Assembly (NCBI GenBank): GCA_965199555.1
Contig: CBDASJ010000008.1
Span: 186,001-250,000, forward strand
Direction: 5' to 3'
DNA from: LMUY01 sp965199555
GTDB lineage: Bacteria > Pseudomonadota > Alphaproteobacteria > Acetobacterales > Acetobacteraceae
DNA: 64,000 bases
Shown here: one piece after another, positions 17,901-26,488 of the stretch
Numbering within the stretch: position 1 is the first letter of the stretch
Layout: every line of letters starts with the position of its first letter
Made by a program: the position numbers and the translations under genes
The notes under the pieces: model-generated
Databases searched by the model: none
Told to the model about the DNA's origin: nothing
What the model saw: the letters and a program-made list of their open reading frames with translations, nothing else

Positions 17901-18913
17901 CCAGCGGCAGCGTGGGGTTGCGCGGGGCGATGCCGGTGGATTTGGCCGTGACCCTGCGCAATGCCCGGCCCTTGGCCAGCGAGCGGCTGACCGCCGACCT
18001 GGACGCCGACCTGGCGGTGCGCGGGGACATCCAGGGCATGCTCGCGGCGTCCGGCAAGATCGCCATCCGCCGCGCCGCCATCAACATCCCGGAGCACCTG
18101 CCCGCCTCGGTCGCGGTGCTGCCGGTGCGCATCGCCGGCGCGCCGCCGCCGCCCCCTGCCAAGCCCGGCCCCGTGGTGCGGCTGGACCTGCAATTGGACA
18201 CGCCGGGCCAGATCTTCGTGCGCGGGCGCGGGGTGGACGCGGTGCTGGGCGGCGGGCTGCATGTTGGCGGCACCACGGCGGCGCCCCAGGTCAGCGGCGG
18301 CTTTGCCATGCGGCGGGGCACGTTCAGCCTGGCCGGCACGACGCTGACCTTCGCGCGCGGCAAGGTCGGGTTCGACGGTGCCGGCGTGACGAACAAGATC
18401 GACCCCTCGCTGGATTTCGAGGCGGATTCACCCACCGCGTCGGGCACGGCGATGCTGATCGTCAGCGGCTTTGCCAGCGCACCGAAGATCACTCTGTCCT
18501 CGTCCCCGCCCTTGCCGCAGGACGAGGTGCTCGCCCAATTGCTGTTCGGCCGCAGCGCCAAGGAGCTGGGGCCGTTCCAATATGCCGAGATCGCCGCCGC
18601 ATTGGCCGATCTGTCGGGCACGACCAGCGGCATCTCCAACCCGCTGGAAGGCGTGCGCAAGGGCCTGGGCCTGGACCGCCTGTCGGTGGGCGGCGGGCAA
18701 AGCGGCGGCAGCGGTGGCAGCAGCGCAGCGACGATCGAGGCCGGGAAATACGTCGCCAACGGCGTCTACGTGGGCGCAAAGCAAGGCACCACGGGGGCGA
18801 ACACCCAGGCCACCGTGCAGATCGACATCTACAAGGGGCTGAAGGCGGAGACGGATGTCGGCGCCGGCTCCGGCGGCAACAGCGTCGGGTTGACCTACCA
18901 GTTCGAGTACTGA
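14909..18913 (+). CDS. tamB: TamB, periplasm-spanning translocation/assembly module
   Basis: A 1334-residue AsmA/VPS13-like bridge protein. One N-terminal membrane helix (VVGVLVLVPVFAVLAVVLLL) anchors it in the inner membrane. The body is long beta-taco sequence rich in G, A, T and D, and the conserved C-terminal TamB domain (about residues 1000-1334) contains GRGVDAVLGGGLHVGGT, RGTFSLAGTTLTFARGKVGF, LPQDEVLAQLLFGRSAKELG and a terminal VGLTYQFEY. Length and order fit the family. The GC-rich repeats create open frames of over 1000 codons on the other strand; those are shadows. It is coupled to tamA and faces the prolyl oligopeptidase 3' end. Confidence 0.93.
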   Translation: MRKVLRIVAWVVGVLVLVPVFAVLAVVLLLNINPGRRLAERLAGQFTGGQVALVGLGGRFPDALRLAHAEIRDTEGTWLSLDDVALDWSPLALLHREARVDLLSAGRIQVARLPVPNPNAPQPAPTSNTPFSLPVRVTVAALHAHRIDIAAPVAGVAAALALDGSAHVASLQDGDAELTVDRLDSAGSYAVRGRIDPAHVAATLQVSEPAQGLIASVAKLPDIGAIKLNAQMDGPRTAEVTALDLSAGPLRANAKGTVDLAGQSADLDVTANAPAMTPAPGVSWRSVALDTHVHGPFTRPDATGTLRVADLAAGGAQIATLAADVSGNAGAAALRATVEGLRIPGPQPSLFASAPLTLQADARLDDPARPVTFSLNHPLLQATGHANTGGAISAHVDLTAPDLQPLAAAGGVDLRGRTRLAVDAAIAGGTTTVTADGTLGITGGLAPVPGLVGDNATLGVTAALAGSDITISRAQLNGRTVNLAASGTDKAGALDVHYKVGLTDLAVLASSVEGAVTLDGTAKGPADNLAVAAKLAGDFGTKGLPRGPVSVTLDASGLPGKPVGSLVAQGTLEASPLTLSLHADRAADGTLHATIDKADWKSLHAEGGVSLPPGATLPLGRISLRMTRLDELRPLVGQAVSGSVSAEAELQPGGTAKLDLDATEAGIPGSRVARAVLSARVSDPTTHPVVAATLDATGIEAGGIGGSAKLAVNGPEDALGLRLSAGLTNLAGANATVTSSATLNLVAKAVQLAALQAEWKNQTVRLLAPARISFGDGVAVDRLRIGLQQAVLDLAGRVTPALNLTASLRGVTPDLAKPFAPGVDAAGEIGADAKLTGTPAAPTGTVRLTATGLHMRTGEARALPPANITATAQLAGKSATVDARLTAGRSNLAVTGRVPLGAGALAIRATGGADLALLDPVLAPDGRRARGQVALDVGVNGTATAPLIDGTVTLANGEVQDFGQGVRITALAATIRASGDTIRIASLTGQAGPGTLSASGSVGLRGAMPVDLAVTLRNARPLASERLTADLDADLAVRGDIQGMLAASGKIAIRRAAINIPEHLPASVAVLPVRIAGAPPPPPAKPGPVVRLDLQLDTPGQIFVRGRGVDAVLGGGLHVGGTTAAPQVSGGFAMRRGTFSLAGTTLTFARGKVGFDGAGVTNKIDPSLDFEADSPTASGTAMLIVSGFASAPKITLSSSPPLPQDEVLAQLLFGRSAKELGPFQYAEIAAALADLSGTTSGISNPLEGVRKGLGLDRLSVGGGQSGGSGGSSAATIEAGKYVANGVYVGAKQGTTGANTQATVQIDIYKGLKAETDVGAGSGGNSVGLTYQFEY

Positions 18914-18920
18914 GCCGGAC

Positions 18921-20954
18921 TTACGTCCAGCCGATCGCCTGGCGCAGGAACGCGATGCCAAGGGCGGAAAACGCCGCGACCTCGGCGTTGTCCTTGCCGT
19001 AGCCGTGGCCGCCTGCGGCGGGTTCGTAGAAATGCGCCGGGTAGCCCATCGCCTGGAGCTTCGCCGCCATCTTGCGGGCGTGGCCCGGATGCACCCGGTC
19101 GTCCCGCCGCGCCGTCGCCAGCAGGATGGGCGGGTACGGCCGGCCCGGCTCCGCGGCGTGGTAGGCGGAGATCGAGCCCAGGAACGCCCAATCCTCCGCC
19201 ACCGCCGGGTCGCCGTATTCCGCGATCCAGCTCGCCCCGGCGAGAAGTTGCGTGTAGCGGCGCATGTCGATCAGCGGGATGGTGCAGAACAGCGCGCCGA
19301 ACCGCTCGGGGAAGCGGGTGAGCATGTTGGCGATCAGCAACCCGCCATTGGAGCCGCCTTCCGCCGCGATGCGCCCTGGCCGGGTGACGCCGCGGCGCAC
19401 CAGGTCCGCGGCGACGGCGGCGAAATCGTCATGCGACAAGCGCTTGCCTGCGCGGCGCCCGGCCTCGTGCCAGCGCGTGCCAAACTCCCGCCCGCCGCGG
19501 ATGTTGGCCAGCACGGTGGTGCCGCCGCGTTCCAGCCACAGCTTGCCGCTGCGGATGGCGTAGGCCGGGTTGGAGGACACGCCGAACCCGCCATAGCCCG
19601 TCATGTGCACCGGCGCGTCGCCGGTTTCCCCCGGTGGGCCGGACTGCACATAGGGGATGCGCTCGCCGTCGCTGGAAATCGCTTCGTGCCGCGTCACCAC
19701 CAGGCCCGTCGCGGCAAACGCCGCCGGGCTACGCTTCAGGATCACCGGCGCGGCCGGCCCGGGCGGCACCATCATCAGCGTGGGCGGCGTGACGGGATCC
19801 TGCACGGTGGCGAGCAACGTGCCGTCCGACTCCGTGTCCTCCAGGTCCAGGCCCCATGCGCCCGCGGTGCCAACGGGCGGCATGCCGTCCAGCACGTGCG
19901 TGGTCCAACTGCCGGGCTGCACGAGTTGGATGACGGGCCGCAGCTCGTCCAGGATGCCGACCAGCAGCATGCCGCCGACCCAACTGAAATTCTGCAACGC
20001 CCGGCGGGGCGTCGGCTCGAACAGGGTGGTGAACGCCCGGTCGCCGGCAAGGAAGGCGTCGCGGTTGATCGCGAGCAGCGTGTCGGCGCCGTAGCACACC
20101 TCCCCCACGGTCCAAGGCGTGCGGAGCTTGATGGCCAGCCAGGTGCTATCCCAAACGAAGCTGGCGTCGGACGGCAGCTCCACCCGGCGCTGCGGCCCCT
20201 GCTGGTCGCCGATAAAGAAGTTGAAGTTGAAGAAGTCCTTGGCCTCGCCAAACACCAGCCAGCCGGTGGCCGAGTCATAGTCGCCCCAGGCCGACATGTT
20301 GGCCGGTCCGGTTTCAAACAAAGGCGGCCCCGGCGGATGGCCGCGGCGCCACAGCCGGACGGTGCTGGCGTAGCCGGATTGCGTCACGCCATAGGCGGCG
20401 GATGACAGCAGGACCGTGTCACGGTCGATCCAGGCGCCGCCGCCCTTTGCTTCCGCCAGGTTGAACCCGTCGGCAATGAATTGGCGCGTACCGAGATCGA
20501 ACTCCCGCAGCACGGCCGCGTCGCTGCCGCCGCGCGACAGGCGGAGGATGGCGCGGTCATGCGCCGGCGGCAGGGTCGCGGCGCCTTGCCACACCCAATC
20601 CTCCCCGTCCGTGGCCGCCACGGCATCGAGGTCGAGCAGGACGTCCCACTCGGGCGTGTCGCTGCGATAGGAGCCGAGCGTGGTGCGGCGCCACACCCCG
20701 CGGGGATGCGCGCCGTCGCGCCAGAAATTGTAGAGCAAGCCGCCACGCCGCGCCGGGATGGGCAGGTTGTCCGGCCGGTCCAGCAGGGCATGCAGGGTGT
20801 CACGGTCGGCAAGATAAGCCGCGCCACCGAACGCGGCGAGGGTGGCCGCCGTCTGCGCGTCGGCCCAGGCGGTGGCACGCGAGCCCTCCACCTCTTCCAG
20901 CCACAGCCAGGGATCGTGGTCGGGGTCGGCAAGGGTGGGAGCGGCTTCGGTCAT
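18921..20954 (-). CDS. Prolyl oligopeptidase family serine peptidase (S9)
   Basis: A 677-residue protein with an N-terminal seven-bladed propeller (DPDHDPWLWLEEVEG and onward) and a C-terminal alpha/beta hydrolase domain. The catalytic Ser is in AAEGGSNGGLLIANM (about residue 535), the Asp in ARRDDRVHPGHARKM and the His in AAGGHGYGKDN. No signal peptide is seen, so it is probably cytosolic and acts on short proline-containing peptides. The start is the ATG giving MTEAAPTLADPD, since the longer frame is not family-like. It stands alone, convergent with tamB and followed upstream by a 314-base gap with palindromic repeats. Confidence 0.9.
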   Translation of the reverse strand: MTEAAPTLADPDHDPWLWLEEVEGSRATAWADAQTAATLAAFGGAAYLADRDTLHALLDRPDNLPIPARRGGLLYNFWRDGAHPRGVWRRTTLGSYRSDTPEWDVLLDLDAVAATDGEDWVWQGAATLPPAHDRAILRLSRGGSDAAVLREFDLGTRQFIADGFNLAEAKGGGAWIDRDTVLLSSAAYGVTQSGYASTVRLWRRGHPPGPPLFETGPANMSAWGDYDSATGWLVFGEAKDFFNFNFFIGDQQGPQRRVELPSDASFVWDSTWLAIKLRTPWTVGEVCYGADTLLAINRDAFLAGDRAFTTLFEPTPRRALQNFSWVGGMLLVGILDELRPVIQLVQPGSWTTHVLDGMPPVGTAGAWGLDLEDTESDGTLLATVQDPVTPPTLMMVPPGPAAPVILKRSPAAFAATGLVVTRHEAISSDGERIPYVQSGPPGETGDAPVHMTGYGGFGVSSNPAYAIRSGKLWLERGGTTVLANIRGGREFGTRWHEAGRRAGKRLSHDDFAAVAADLVRRGVTRPGRIAAEGGSNGGLLIANMLTRFPERFGALFCTIPLIDMRRYTQLLAGASWIAEYGDPAVAEDWAFLGSISAYHAAEPGRPYPPILLATARRDDRVHPGHARKMAAKLQAMGYPAHFYEPAAGGHGYGKDNAEVAAFSALGIAFLRQAIGWT

Positions 20955-21012
20955 GGCGACCACCCAACCGTTCCCTGGCCGGTAAATCAAGCCGGCTGGC
21001 AATTGCGCGTCT

Positions 21013-21136
21013 CCCTCTCCCGCTGGCGGGAGAGGGCCGGGGTGAGGGTGGCGCTGCCCTGTGGGGGTTAAGTTCGCAATGGCTTGCCGCTTGGCCGGCC
21101 ACCCTCACCCTGCCCTCTCCCGCCAGCGGGAGAGGG
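21013..21136. repeat. Inverted pair of REP-like palindromes in the 314-base gap
   Basis: The gap between the peptidase start (20954) and the hppD stop (21269) carries two copies of a palindrome with 11-base arms CCCTCTCCCGC / GCGGGAGAGGG, at 21013-21036 and 21113-21136. The loops are TG and CA. The copies are inverted relative to each other, and similarity continues outward into GGGTGAGGGTGGC / GCCACCCTCACCC, so they form a larger imperfect inverted repeat. The second copy is followed by TTTTT on the plus strand. A third copy lies at 43866-43889. No gene is seen in this gap. Confidence 0.8.
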
Positions 21137-21268
21137 TTTTTACGCGAGCTATGCCAACTGCGATCACACTGAAGTCATGCCGTCCGCCTAGCGTCCACGC
21201 GGTCGGCCGGGCACGAGGTAGGCTGTGCCTAACGGAAGTTCACTACCGACGTCGAGTGACCGGCTCGG

Positions 21269-22387
21269 TTACTCGGCAGCGTTCAGCACGCCGCGGCGAA
21301 CCTGGTCTTCCTCGATGGACAGGAACAACGCGCGGAAATTGCCCTCGCCGAACCCTTCGTCGCCCTTGCGCTGGATGAACTCGAAGAAGATCGGCCCGAT
21401 CGCGTTGGCGGAGAAGATCTGCAGCAGCACCTTGGTAGCGCTGCCCTCGCTGGTCCCTTCGCCATCGATCAGGATGCCGTTGCGCTGCAAGCGGGCGACG
21501 TCCTCACCGTGGCCGGGCACGCGGCCATCCACGCGTTCGAAGTAGGTGGTGGGCGGCGGCGGCATGAACGGCAGGCCGTCGGCGCGCAGTTGTTCCACCG
21601 TTTGGTGCACGTCGGTGCAGCCGCAGGCGATGTGCTGGATGCCCTCGCCGTTATAAGCGTGCAGATACTCCTCGATCTGGCTGTTCTCATCCGCGCTCTC
21701 GTTGATCGGAATGCGGATTCGGCCATCCGGGCTGGTCAGCGCGCGCGAGTGCAAGCCGGTGTATTCGCCGTTGATCGCGAAGAAGCGGATTTCGCGGAAG
21801 TTGAACAGCCTCTCGTAGAAGCCGCTCCACACCCCCATGCGGCCACGCTGCACGTTGTGGGTCAAATGGTCGATGTAGAACTGTCCGGCGCCCACCGGGT
21901 GCGGGTCGGCCTCGCCCGTCCAGGTGAAGCCGCAATCCGCCATGCTGCCCTTGGCGCCGTAGCGGTCGACGAAATAGATCAGCGAGCCGCCGATGCCCTT
22001 GATGGCCGGCACGTCCAGCGTGGCCGCACCGTCTGCCGGGTCCGCCGGCTCGGCGCCCAGGCTGACGGCGCGGTCGAACGCGGCGCGCGCATCGGCGACG
22101 CGCCAGCCCATGCTGGGCGCGCATGGACCGTGCAGCCCGACGAAGCGGGTGGCGTGGCTGTCCGGCTCCTCATTGACGAGGTAGTCGACGTCGCCCTGGC
22201 GATACAGCGTCACCTTGCGGGTGGCATGCCGGGCGACGGCGGTGAAGCCCATCAGGCGGAACAACGCGTGCAACGCGTCCGGCTGCGGGTGGGCGAACTC
22301 CACGAAGGCGAATCCGTCCAAACCGGCGGGATTGTCCTGCGTGATCGTGGCGGGCGGGGCGTCGTGTGGAAAGGGACCCATGGGCAT
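21269..22387 (-). CDS. hppD: 4-hydroxyphenylpyruvate dioxygenase
   Basis: A 372-residue non-heme iron enzyme converting 4-hydroxyphenylpyruvate to homogentisate in tyrosine breakdown. The iron ligands appear as His in YIDHLTHNVQRGRM, His in EGIQHIACGCTDV and Glu in GPIFFEFIQRKGDEGFGEGNF. VDRYGAKGSMADCGF and the C-terminal GVLNAAE also fit. The start is either of two close ATGs (MPMGPF or MGPF). It is divergent from an Lrp-type regulator across about 107 bases, a common arrangement for its control. The rest of the homogentisate pathway is not in the window. Confidence 0.95.
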   Translation of the reverse strand: MPMGPFPHDAPPATITQDNPAGLDGFAFVEFAHPQPDALHALFRLMGFTAVARHATRKVTLYRQGDVDYLVNEEPDSHATRFVGLHGPCAPSMGWRVADARAAFDRAVSLGAEPADPADGAATLDVPAIKGIGGSLIYFVDRYGAKGSMADCGFTWTGEADPHPVGAGQFYIDHLTHNVQRGRMGVWSGFYERLFNFREIRFFAINGEYTGLHSRALTSPDGRIRIPINESADENSQIEEYLHAYNGEGIQHIACGCTDVHQTVEQLRADGLPFMPPPPTTYFERVDGRVPGHGEDVARLQRNGILIDGEGTSEGSATKVLLQIFSANAIGPIFFEFIQRKGDEGFGEGNFRALFLSIEEDQVRRGVLNAAE

Positions 22388-22494
22388 GCTCCTTCAAGGA
22401 ACGCGAGGTTCCCACGTTCGCCACGCAAAATGGTTGCAAACGAAGCAGGTTGCCGGCGTGACGCGCGTGACATGGCGCGGTTATGTTGCGTCCC

Positions 22495-22989
22495 ATGCAA
22501 AAAGCTTTCGCGCTCGACGGCTTCGACCTGCGCTTGCTGACGTTGCTGCAGGACAACGGCAGCTTGTCCGTGCAGGAACTTGCCGACCGCGTCGGGCTAT
22601 CCGCCTCCCAATGCTCGCGCCGCCGCGCGCGGCTGGAGCAGTCGGGCGTGATCGCCGGCTACAATGCCCGGCTGGACTCGCAGCGCCTCGGCTTCGGCGT
22701 CACGGCGTTCGTGCAGGTCACCTTGGCGCGGCATTCGCCCGACAACGCGCGGCATTTCCGCACCCTGGTGGAGCGCACCGGCGCGATCCAGCAAGCCTAT
22801 GCGGTGACCGGCGATGCGGACTACCTGCTGAAAGTCGCGGTGCAAGACCTGCAAAGCCTGGGCGCGTTGGTGAACGACGTGCTGCTGCCGCATGGAACGG
22901 TGGCGCATGTGCGATCGATGGTATCGCTGGAGCGGCTGAAGAATACCGACAGCCTTCCCCTCGGGGACATCGTGCACGAGGCGCAATAA
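22495..22989 (+). CDS. Lrp/AsnC-family regulator
   Basis: A 164-residue regulator with an N-terminal HTH (LTLLQDNGSLSVQELADRVG, LSASQCSRRRARLEQSGVI) and a C-terminal RAM ligand-binding domain (TGAIQQAYAVTGDADYLLKV). Divergent placement beside hppD suggests that it senses an amino acid such as tyrosine or phenylalanine and controls hppD; this is inferred from location. The ATG giving MQKAFALDG was chosen. The shared gap contains GCAA-AATGG-TTGC (22425-22437), a possible but weak site. Confidence 0.88.
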   Translation: MQKAFALDGFDLRLLTLLQDNGSLSVQELADRVGLSASQCSRRRARLEQSGVIAGYNARLDSQRLGFGVTAFVQVTLARHSPDNARHFRTLVERTGAIQQAYAVTGDADYLLKVAVQDLQSLGALVNDVLLPHGTVAHVRSMVSLERLKNTDSLPLGDIVHEAQ

Positions 22990-23158
22990 TGGCCTGACTA
23001 TGGCGCCGCCTAAGGCCGCTTGTTCGGCCGCCCTGCGATGAACAAGGCGGTCGCCACGGTGTTTTGCCGACGAATGTCAAGCAAATTAGGTTTTTCGTTG
23101 CATACCCTCCATTATATGTGCCGTACGATCATCACGATCGCATTTGGAGTCGCCCACC

Positions 23159-23530
23159 ATGCTGAAAGCAGAGACCACGTCCACCCGCGCGCCGCGCGGC
23201 ACGAAGCCCGTCAGCCAGGCCTTCTTCACCGCGCTCGATGCCGTGCCGGAGGCGTCACGCGCCGCGGTGGCCAAGGCGGCGCAGGCGATGATCCGCGACG
23301 AGTTAAAGGACCGCAAGGAAAAGATGAAGGCCGCTTCCGCCAAGGAAAAGGCCCGCAAGCCGGCGCCGGTGGCCAAGAAGGCGTCCGTCGCCGAGAAGCC
23401 GGCTGCGAAAACCGCCGCGAAGAAGCCGGGCAAGACCTCCGCCGCTGAAAAGGCGAATGGGGCGGAGCCGGTGCCGGCGGCAACCAAGCGTCGCGCGCGC
23501 AAGGCGCCGGACGCTCCGACGGCGGTCTAA
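23159..23530 (+). CDS. Small lysine/alanine-rich basic protein (histone H1-like composition)
   Basis: A 123-residue protein. Residues about 12-50 (GTKPVSQAFFTALDAVPEAS, RAAVAKAAQAMIRDELKDRK) look helical. After that the chain is a low-complexity K/A/P tail with repeated KK, AAK and KKP units, and the end KRRARKAPDAPTAV is basic. The start is fixed by GGAG nine bases before the ATG; the in-frame ATG 15 bases earlier lies on that Shine-Dalgarno. The composition suggests nucleic-acid binding, but no known domain is recognised. It converges on an HU protein with a similar tail, and a strong hairpin separates them. Confidence 0.75.
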   Translation: MLKAETTSTRAPRGTKPVSQAFFTALDAVPEASRAAVAKAAQAMIRDELKDRKEKMKAASAKEKARKPAPVAKKASVAEKPAAKTAAKKPGKTSAAEKANGAEPVPAATKRRARKAPDAPTAV

Positions 23531-23537
23531 CCCGTCA

Positions 23538-23571
23538 GATGGTGCCGAGTGGCTGGCCGCTCGGCACCATC
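23538..23571. terminator. Bidirectional hairpin between converging genes
   Basis: A perfect 12-base stem (GATGGTGCCGAG / CTCGGCACCATC) with a 10-base loop fills the 45-base gap between the stop of the Lys/Ala-rich gene and the stop of the HU gene. There is no clear T-run on either side. The position and stem strength support a shared terminator. Confidence 0.6.
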
Positions 23572-23575
23572 CGCG

Positions 23576-24013
23576 TTAGATCGCTTCCTTGAGTTCCTTG
23601 GCCGCACGGAACGCGATCTTCCGGCTGGCCTTGATCTGCACCGGTTCGCCGGTGGCCGGGTTCCGCCCCATTCGCGCGGCGCGATTCTTCACCTCGATGA
23701 TCCCGAGCCCGCCGATGCGGACCCGCTCCCCCGACTTCAGATGCTCCACGACCGTGCCGAAGACGTCGGCCAGCATGCTGTCCGCGTCGCGCTTGGCCAT
23801 GTTGTGCCGCTCCGCGAACGCCGCGGCCATGTGCTTCAGGGTCACTGTCACAGCGGCCGCTGGCTTGGCCGCTACCGGAGCTGCCTTGGCGGAGGCTGCC
23901 TTGGCCGGCGCTTTTGCCGCGGTTTTGGCGGCGGGCTTGGCCGCAGCCTTGGCCGGCGGCGGCGGAGGGGCCTTGGCCTTTGTCGTCGTTTTCGGTGTTA
24001 CGCTCTTCGCCAT
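23576..24013 (-). CDS. HU-family DNA-binding protein with long Lys/Ala/Pro N-terminal extension
   Basis: A 145-residue nucleoid protein. Residues 54-145 form a full HU fold with the DNA-arm signature GRNPATGEPVQIKASRKIAF and the GERVRIGGLGIIEVKNRAAR stretch. Residues 1-53 are an unusual extension of K, A and P only (PPPPPAKAAAKPAAKTAAK...), resembling eukaryotic H1 tails. Ordinary HU is about 90 residues and has no such tail, though tailed forms are known in some bacteria, usually with the tail at the C-terminus. The start ATG (MAKSVTPKT) follows a GAGGAG-containing leader. Confidence 0.9.
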   Translation of the reverse strand: MAKSVTPKTTTKAKAPPPPPAKAAAKPAAKTAAKAPAKAASAKAAPVAAKPAAAVTVTLKHMAAAFAERHNMAKRDADSMLADVFGTVVEHLKSGERVRIGGLGIIEVKNRAARMGRNPATGEPVQIKASRKIAFRAAKELKEAI

Positions 24014-24122
24014 CCTGGAAGACTCCTCGGTTGCTGGTTCGCGACAGCATCATGCGGCTGCCCGACATACAAGCCGATAACGAGCAATCCTGACACCAAG
24101 ATGCATCCAAGCGGCGTGTTGG

Positions 24123-26465
24123 CTACTCCGCGGCGCGCGCCGCCTGCGGCACGATCGTCACCTTCGGCCTGGCTTTGCGCCGCAACTCCTCCAGCTCCCG
24201 CTGCGCCTGCTCCTCCGTGCGGAACAATTGCTGCTTGCCGGGTTGGTACTGCGGCGGGCATGGCAGGAGCGTGACGCCATACCGGGCGGCGGCGTGCAGG
24301 GTGAAGAACGGATTGGCCAGATGCGGCCGGCCCAGCGCCACCAGATCGGCCCGGCCGGCGGCCAGGATCGTGTTCACTTGGTCGGCCGTGGTGATGTTGC
24401 CGACGCACATGGTCGCCAGCCCGGCCTCGTTGCGGATGGCGTCGCTGAACGGCACCTGGAACATGCGCCCATACACCGCCCGCGAATCGTGCACGGTCTG
24501 GCCGGACGACACGTCGATCAGGTCGCAGCCATGGTCGGTGAACGCTTGGGAGATCGCCATCACCTCTGCCGTGGTGATGCCGCCTTCCGACCAGTCGCTG
24601 GCGGAAATGCGCACCGACATCGGCTTATCGTCGGGCCACGCGGCGCGCACCGCGTCCCACACCTCCAACGGGAAGCGCATCCGGTTGGCCAGCGAGCCGC
24701 CATACTCGTCGCTGCGCCGGTTGGTCAGCGGGGACAGGAACGTCGCCAGCAGGTAGCCGTGGGCGCAATGCAGTTCCAGCATGTCGAAGCCGGCGCGCTC
24801 CGCCCGCAGCGCCGCATTGCGGAAGTCCGCGACGACCTGGTCCATGTCGGCGCGGTCCATGGCCCGCGGCACCACGCTGTCCGGGTAGTACGGCAGGGCG
24901 GACGGCGCGATGATGTCCCAGCCGCCGGCCGGCAGCGGCCGGTCCATGCCGTCCCACATCAGCCGCGTCGCGCCCTTGCGCCCGGCATGGCCCAGTTGCA
25001 GGCACATCTTGGCCTGGGATTGGGCGTGGACGAAGGCGGTGATGCGCGCCCAGGCCGCTTCCTGCTCGTCCGTGTAGATGCCGGCGCAGCCCGGCGAGAT
25101 GCGCGCCTCCGCCGACACGTCCGTCATTTCGGTGAACAGCAGCCCGGCGCCGCCGATGGCGCGGCTGCCGTAATGCACGGTGTGCCAATCGTTCGGCACC
25201 CCGTCCTGCGCGGAATACATGCACATGGGCGACACGACGACGCGGTTCGCCAGCACCATGCCGCGCAACGCCATCGGCTGGAACATCGGCGGCAGCGGCC
25301 TATCGACATCCACGGCGAACCCAGCCGCCGCCACGCCGCGCGCGAACATGCGGTCCGTTTCGTCCACGAACCCGGGCGCGCGCAGGCGGAGGTTGTCGTA
25401 GGTGATGGATTTGGACCGGGTCATCACGCCGAAGCCGAACTGCACCGGGTCCATGCCCCAGAAGCGCCGCACCTGCTCGAACCACACCAGCGACACGTCG
25501 GCGGCGTGCTGCGTCTTCTCCACCTCCTCGCGCCGCGTCTTCTCGAAATGCGCCAGCGCGTCCGGCACGGCCGGCTCGGCGCGCAGGCTTTCGAACAGCG
25601 CGATGGCGTCCTCCATCGCCAGCTTGGTGCCGGAGCCGATGGAGAAATGCGCCGTCGCCTTGGCGTCGCCCAGCAGCACCACCTTGTTTCCCATGACGTA
25701 GCTGCCGCTGCGGATCATCGGAAAGGAGCGCCAGAGCGACCGGTTGGTGATCAACCGATGCCCGGCCAAATCTTCGGCGAACACCGCCTCCATGAACCTG
25801 GCCGACTCCGCCTCGTCCATGCGGTCCAGCCCCGCGCGCCGCCAGGTGGCCTCGTCGGTTTCCAGCACCCAGGTCGAGCGCCCGGCCTCGTACTGGTAGG
25901 CATGGGCGATGAACACGCCCCATTCGGTTTCCCGGAACGAGAACAAGAAGGCGTCGAGCGGCTTGGTCGAGCCCATCCAGGTGAACTTGTTCGGCCGCAT
26001 GTCCACGGCCGGGCGGAAATGCTCGGCATGCCGCTCCCGCACGGCGGAGTTGATGCCGTCGGCGGCGACGATCAGGTCGGCGTCCGCCACCTCCTCCAGC
26101 CCGGTGACCTCGTGGCGGAACTCCAGGCGCACGCCCAGGCTGCGGGCGCGGGCTTGCAACAGCATCAGCAGCGTCCGCCGGGCACAGCCGCAGAACCCGT
26201 TGCCGCCGATGCGGTGCACGGTGCCCTTGTGGCGGATCTCGATGTCCTGCCAGTAGGCGAACTCGCGCGTGATCGCTTCGAAGCTCGGCCGGTCGTAGCG
26301 TTCGAAGGTTTCCAACGTCTGGTCGCTGAACACGACACCGAAGCCGAACGTGTCGTCTGCCCGGTTGCGTTCATACACGGTGATGTCGTGCGCCGGGTTC
26401 GCCTGCTTCATCAGGATGGCGAAATAGAGGCCCGCCGGGCCGCCACCGAGAACGGCTATCCGCAT
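24123..26465 (-). CDS. Fused salicylyl-CoA 5-hydroxylase / anthraniloyl-CoA monooxygenase-reductase
   Basis: A 780-residue two-domain flavoprotein. Residues 1 to about 380 form a FAD hydroxylase (RIAVLGGGPAGLYFAILMKQ; ADLIVAADGINSAVRER; NKVVLLGDAKATAHFSIGSG). Residues about 395-765 form an Old Yellow Enzyme-like NADH:flavin oxidoreductase (MFQPMALRGMVLANRVVVSP; LELHCAHGYLLATFLSPLTN). This fusion is known from 2-aminobenzoyl-CoA monooxygenase/reductase and from salicylyl-CoA 5-hydroxylase, which act on CoA thioesters of aromatic acids. No CoA ligase is adjacent, so the exact substrate is open. It is divergent from a MarR regulator with a palindrome between them. Confidence 0.9.
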   Translation of the reverse strand: MRIAVLGGGPAGLYFAILMKQANPAHDITVYERNRADDTFGFGVVFSDQTLETFERYDRPSFEAITREFAYWQDIEIRHKGTVHRIGGNGFCGCARRTLLMLLQARARSLGVRLEFRHEVTGLEEVADADLIVAADGINSAVRERHAEHFRPAVDMRPNKFTWMGSTKPLDAFLFSFRETEWGVFIAHAYQYEAGRSTWVLETDEATWRRAGLDRMDEAESARFMEAVFAEDLAGHRLITNRSLWRSFPMIRSGSYVMGNKVVLLGDAKATAHFSIGSGTKLAMEDAIALFESLRAEPAVPDALAHFEKTRREEVEKTQHAADVSLVWFEQVRRFWGMDPVQFGFGVMTRSKSITYDNLRLRAPGFVDETDRMFARGVAAAGFAVDVDRPLPPMFQPMALRGMVLANRVVVSPMCMYSAQDGVPNDWHTVHYGSRAIGGAGLLFTEMTDVSAEARISPGCAGIYTDEQEAAWARITAFVHAQSQAKMCLQLGHAGRKGATRLMWDGMDRPLPAGGWDIIAPSALPYYPDSVVPRAMDRADMDQVVADFRNAALRAERAGFDMLELHCAHGYLLATFLSPLTNRRSDEYGGSLANRMRFPLEVWDAVRAAWPDDKPMSVRISASDWSEGGITTAEVMAISQAFTDHGCDLIDVSSGQTVHDSRAVYGRMFQVPFSDAIRNEAGLATMCVGNITTADQVNTILAAGRADLVALGRPHLANPFFTLHAAARYGVTLLPCPPQYQPGKQQLFRTEEQAQRELEELRRKARPKVTIVPQAARAAE

Positions 26466-26488
26466 CGCAAATCCCCTTCACCGACGAA

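Noticed and set aside
14882..18262. A 1126-codon open frame on the minus strand opposite tamB
   Set aside because: It is entirely antisense to a well-supported tamB, its sequence is low-complexity R/G/H/Q-rich, and it shows no family motif. This is typical of GC-rich shadow frames.
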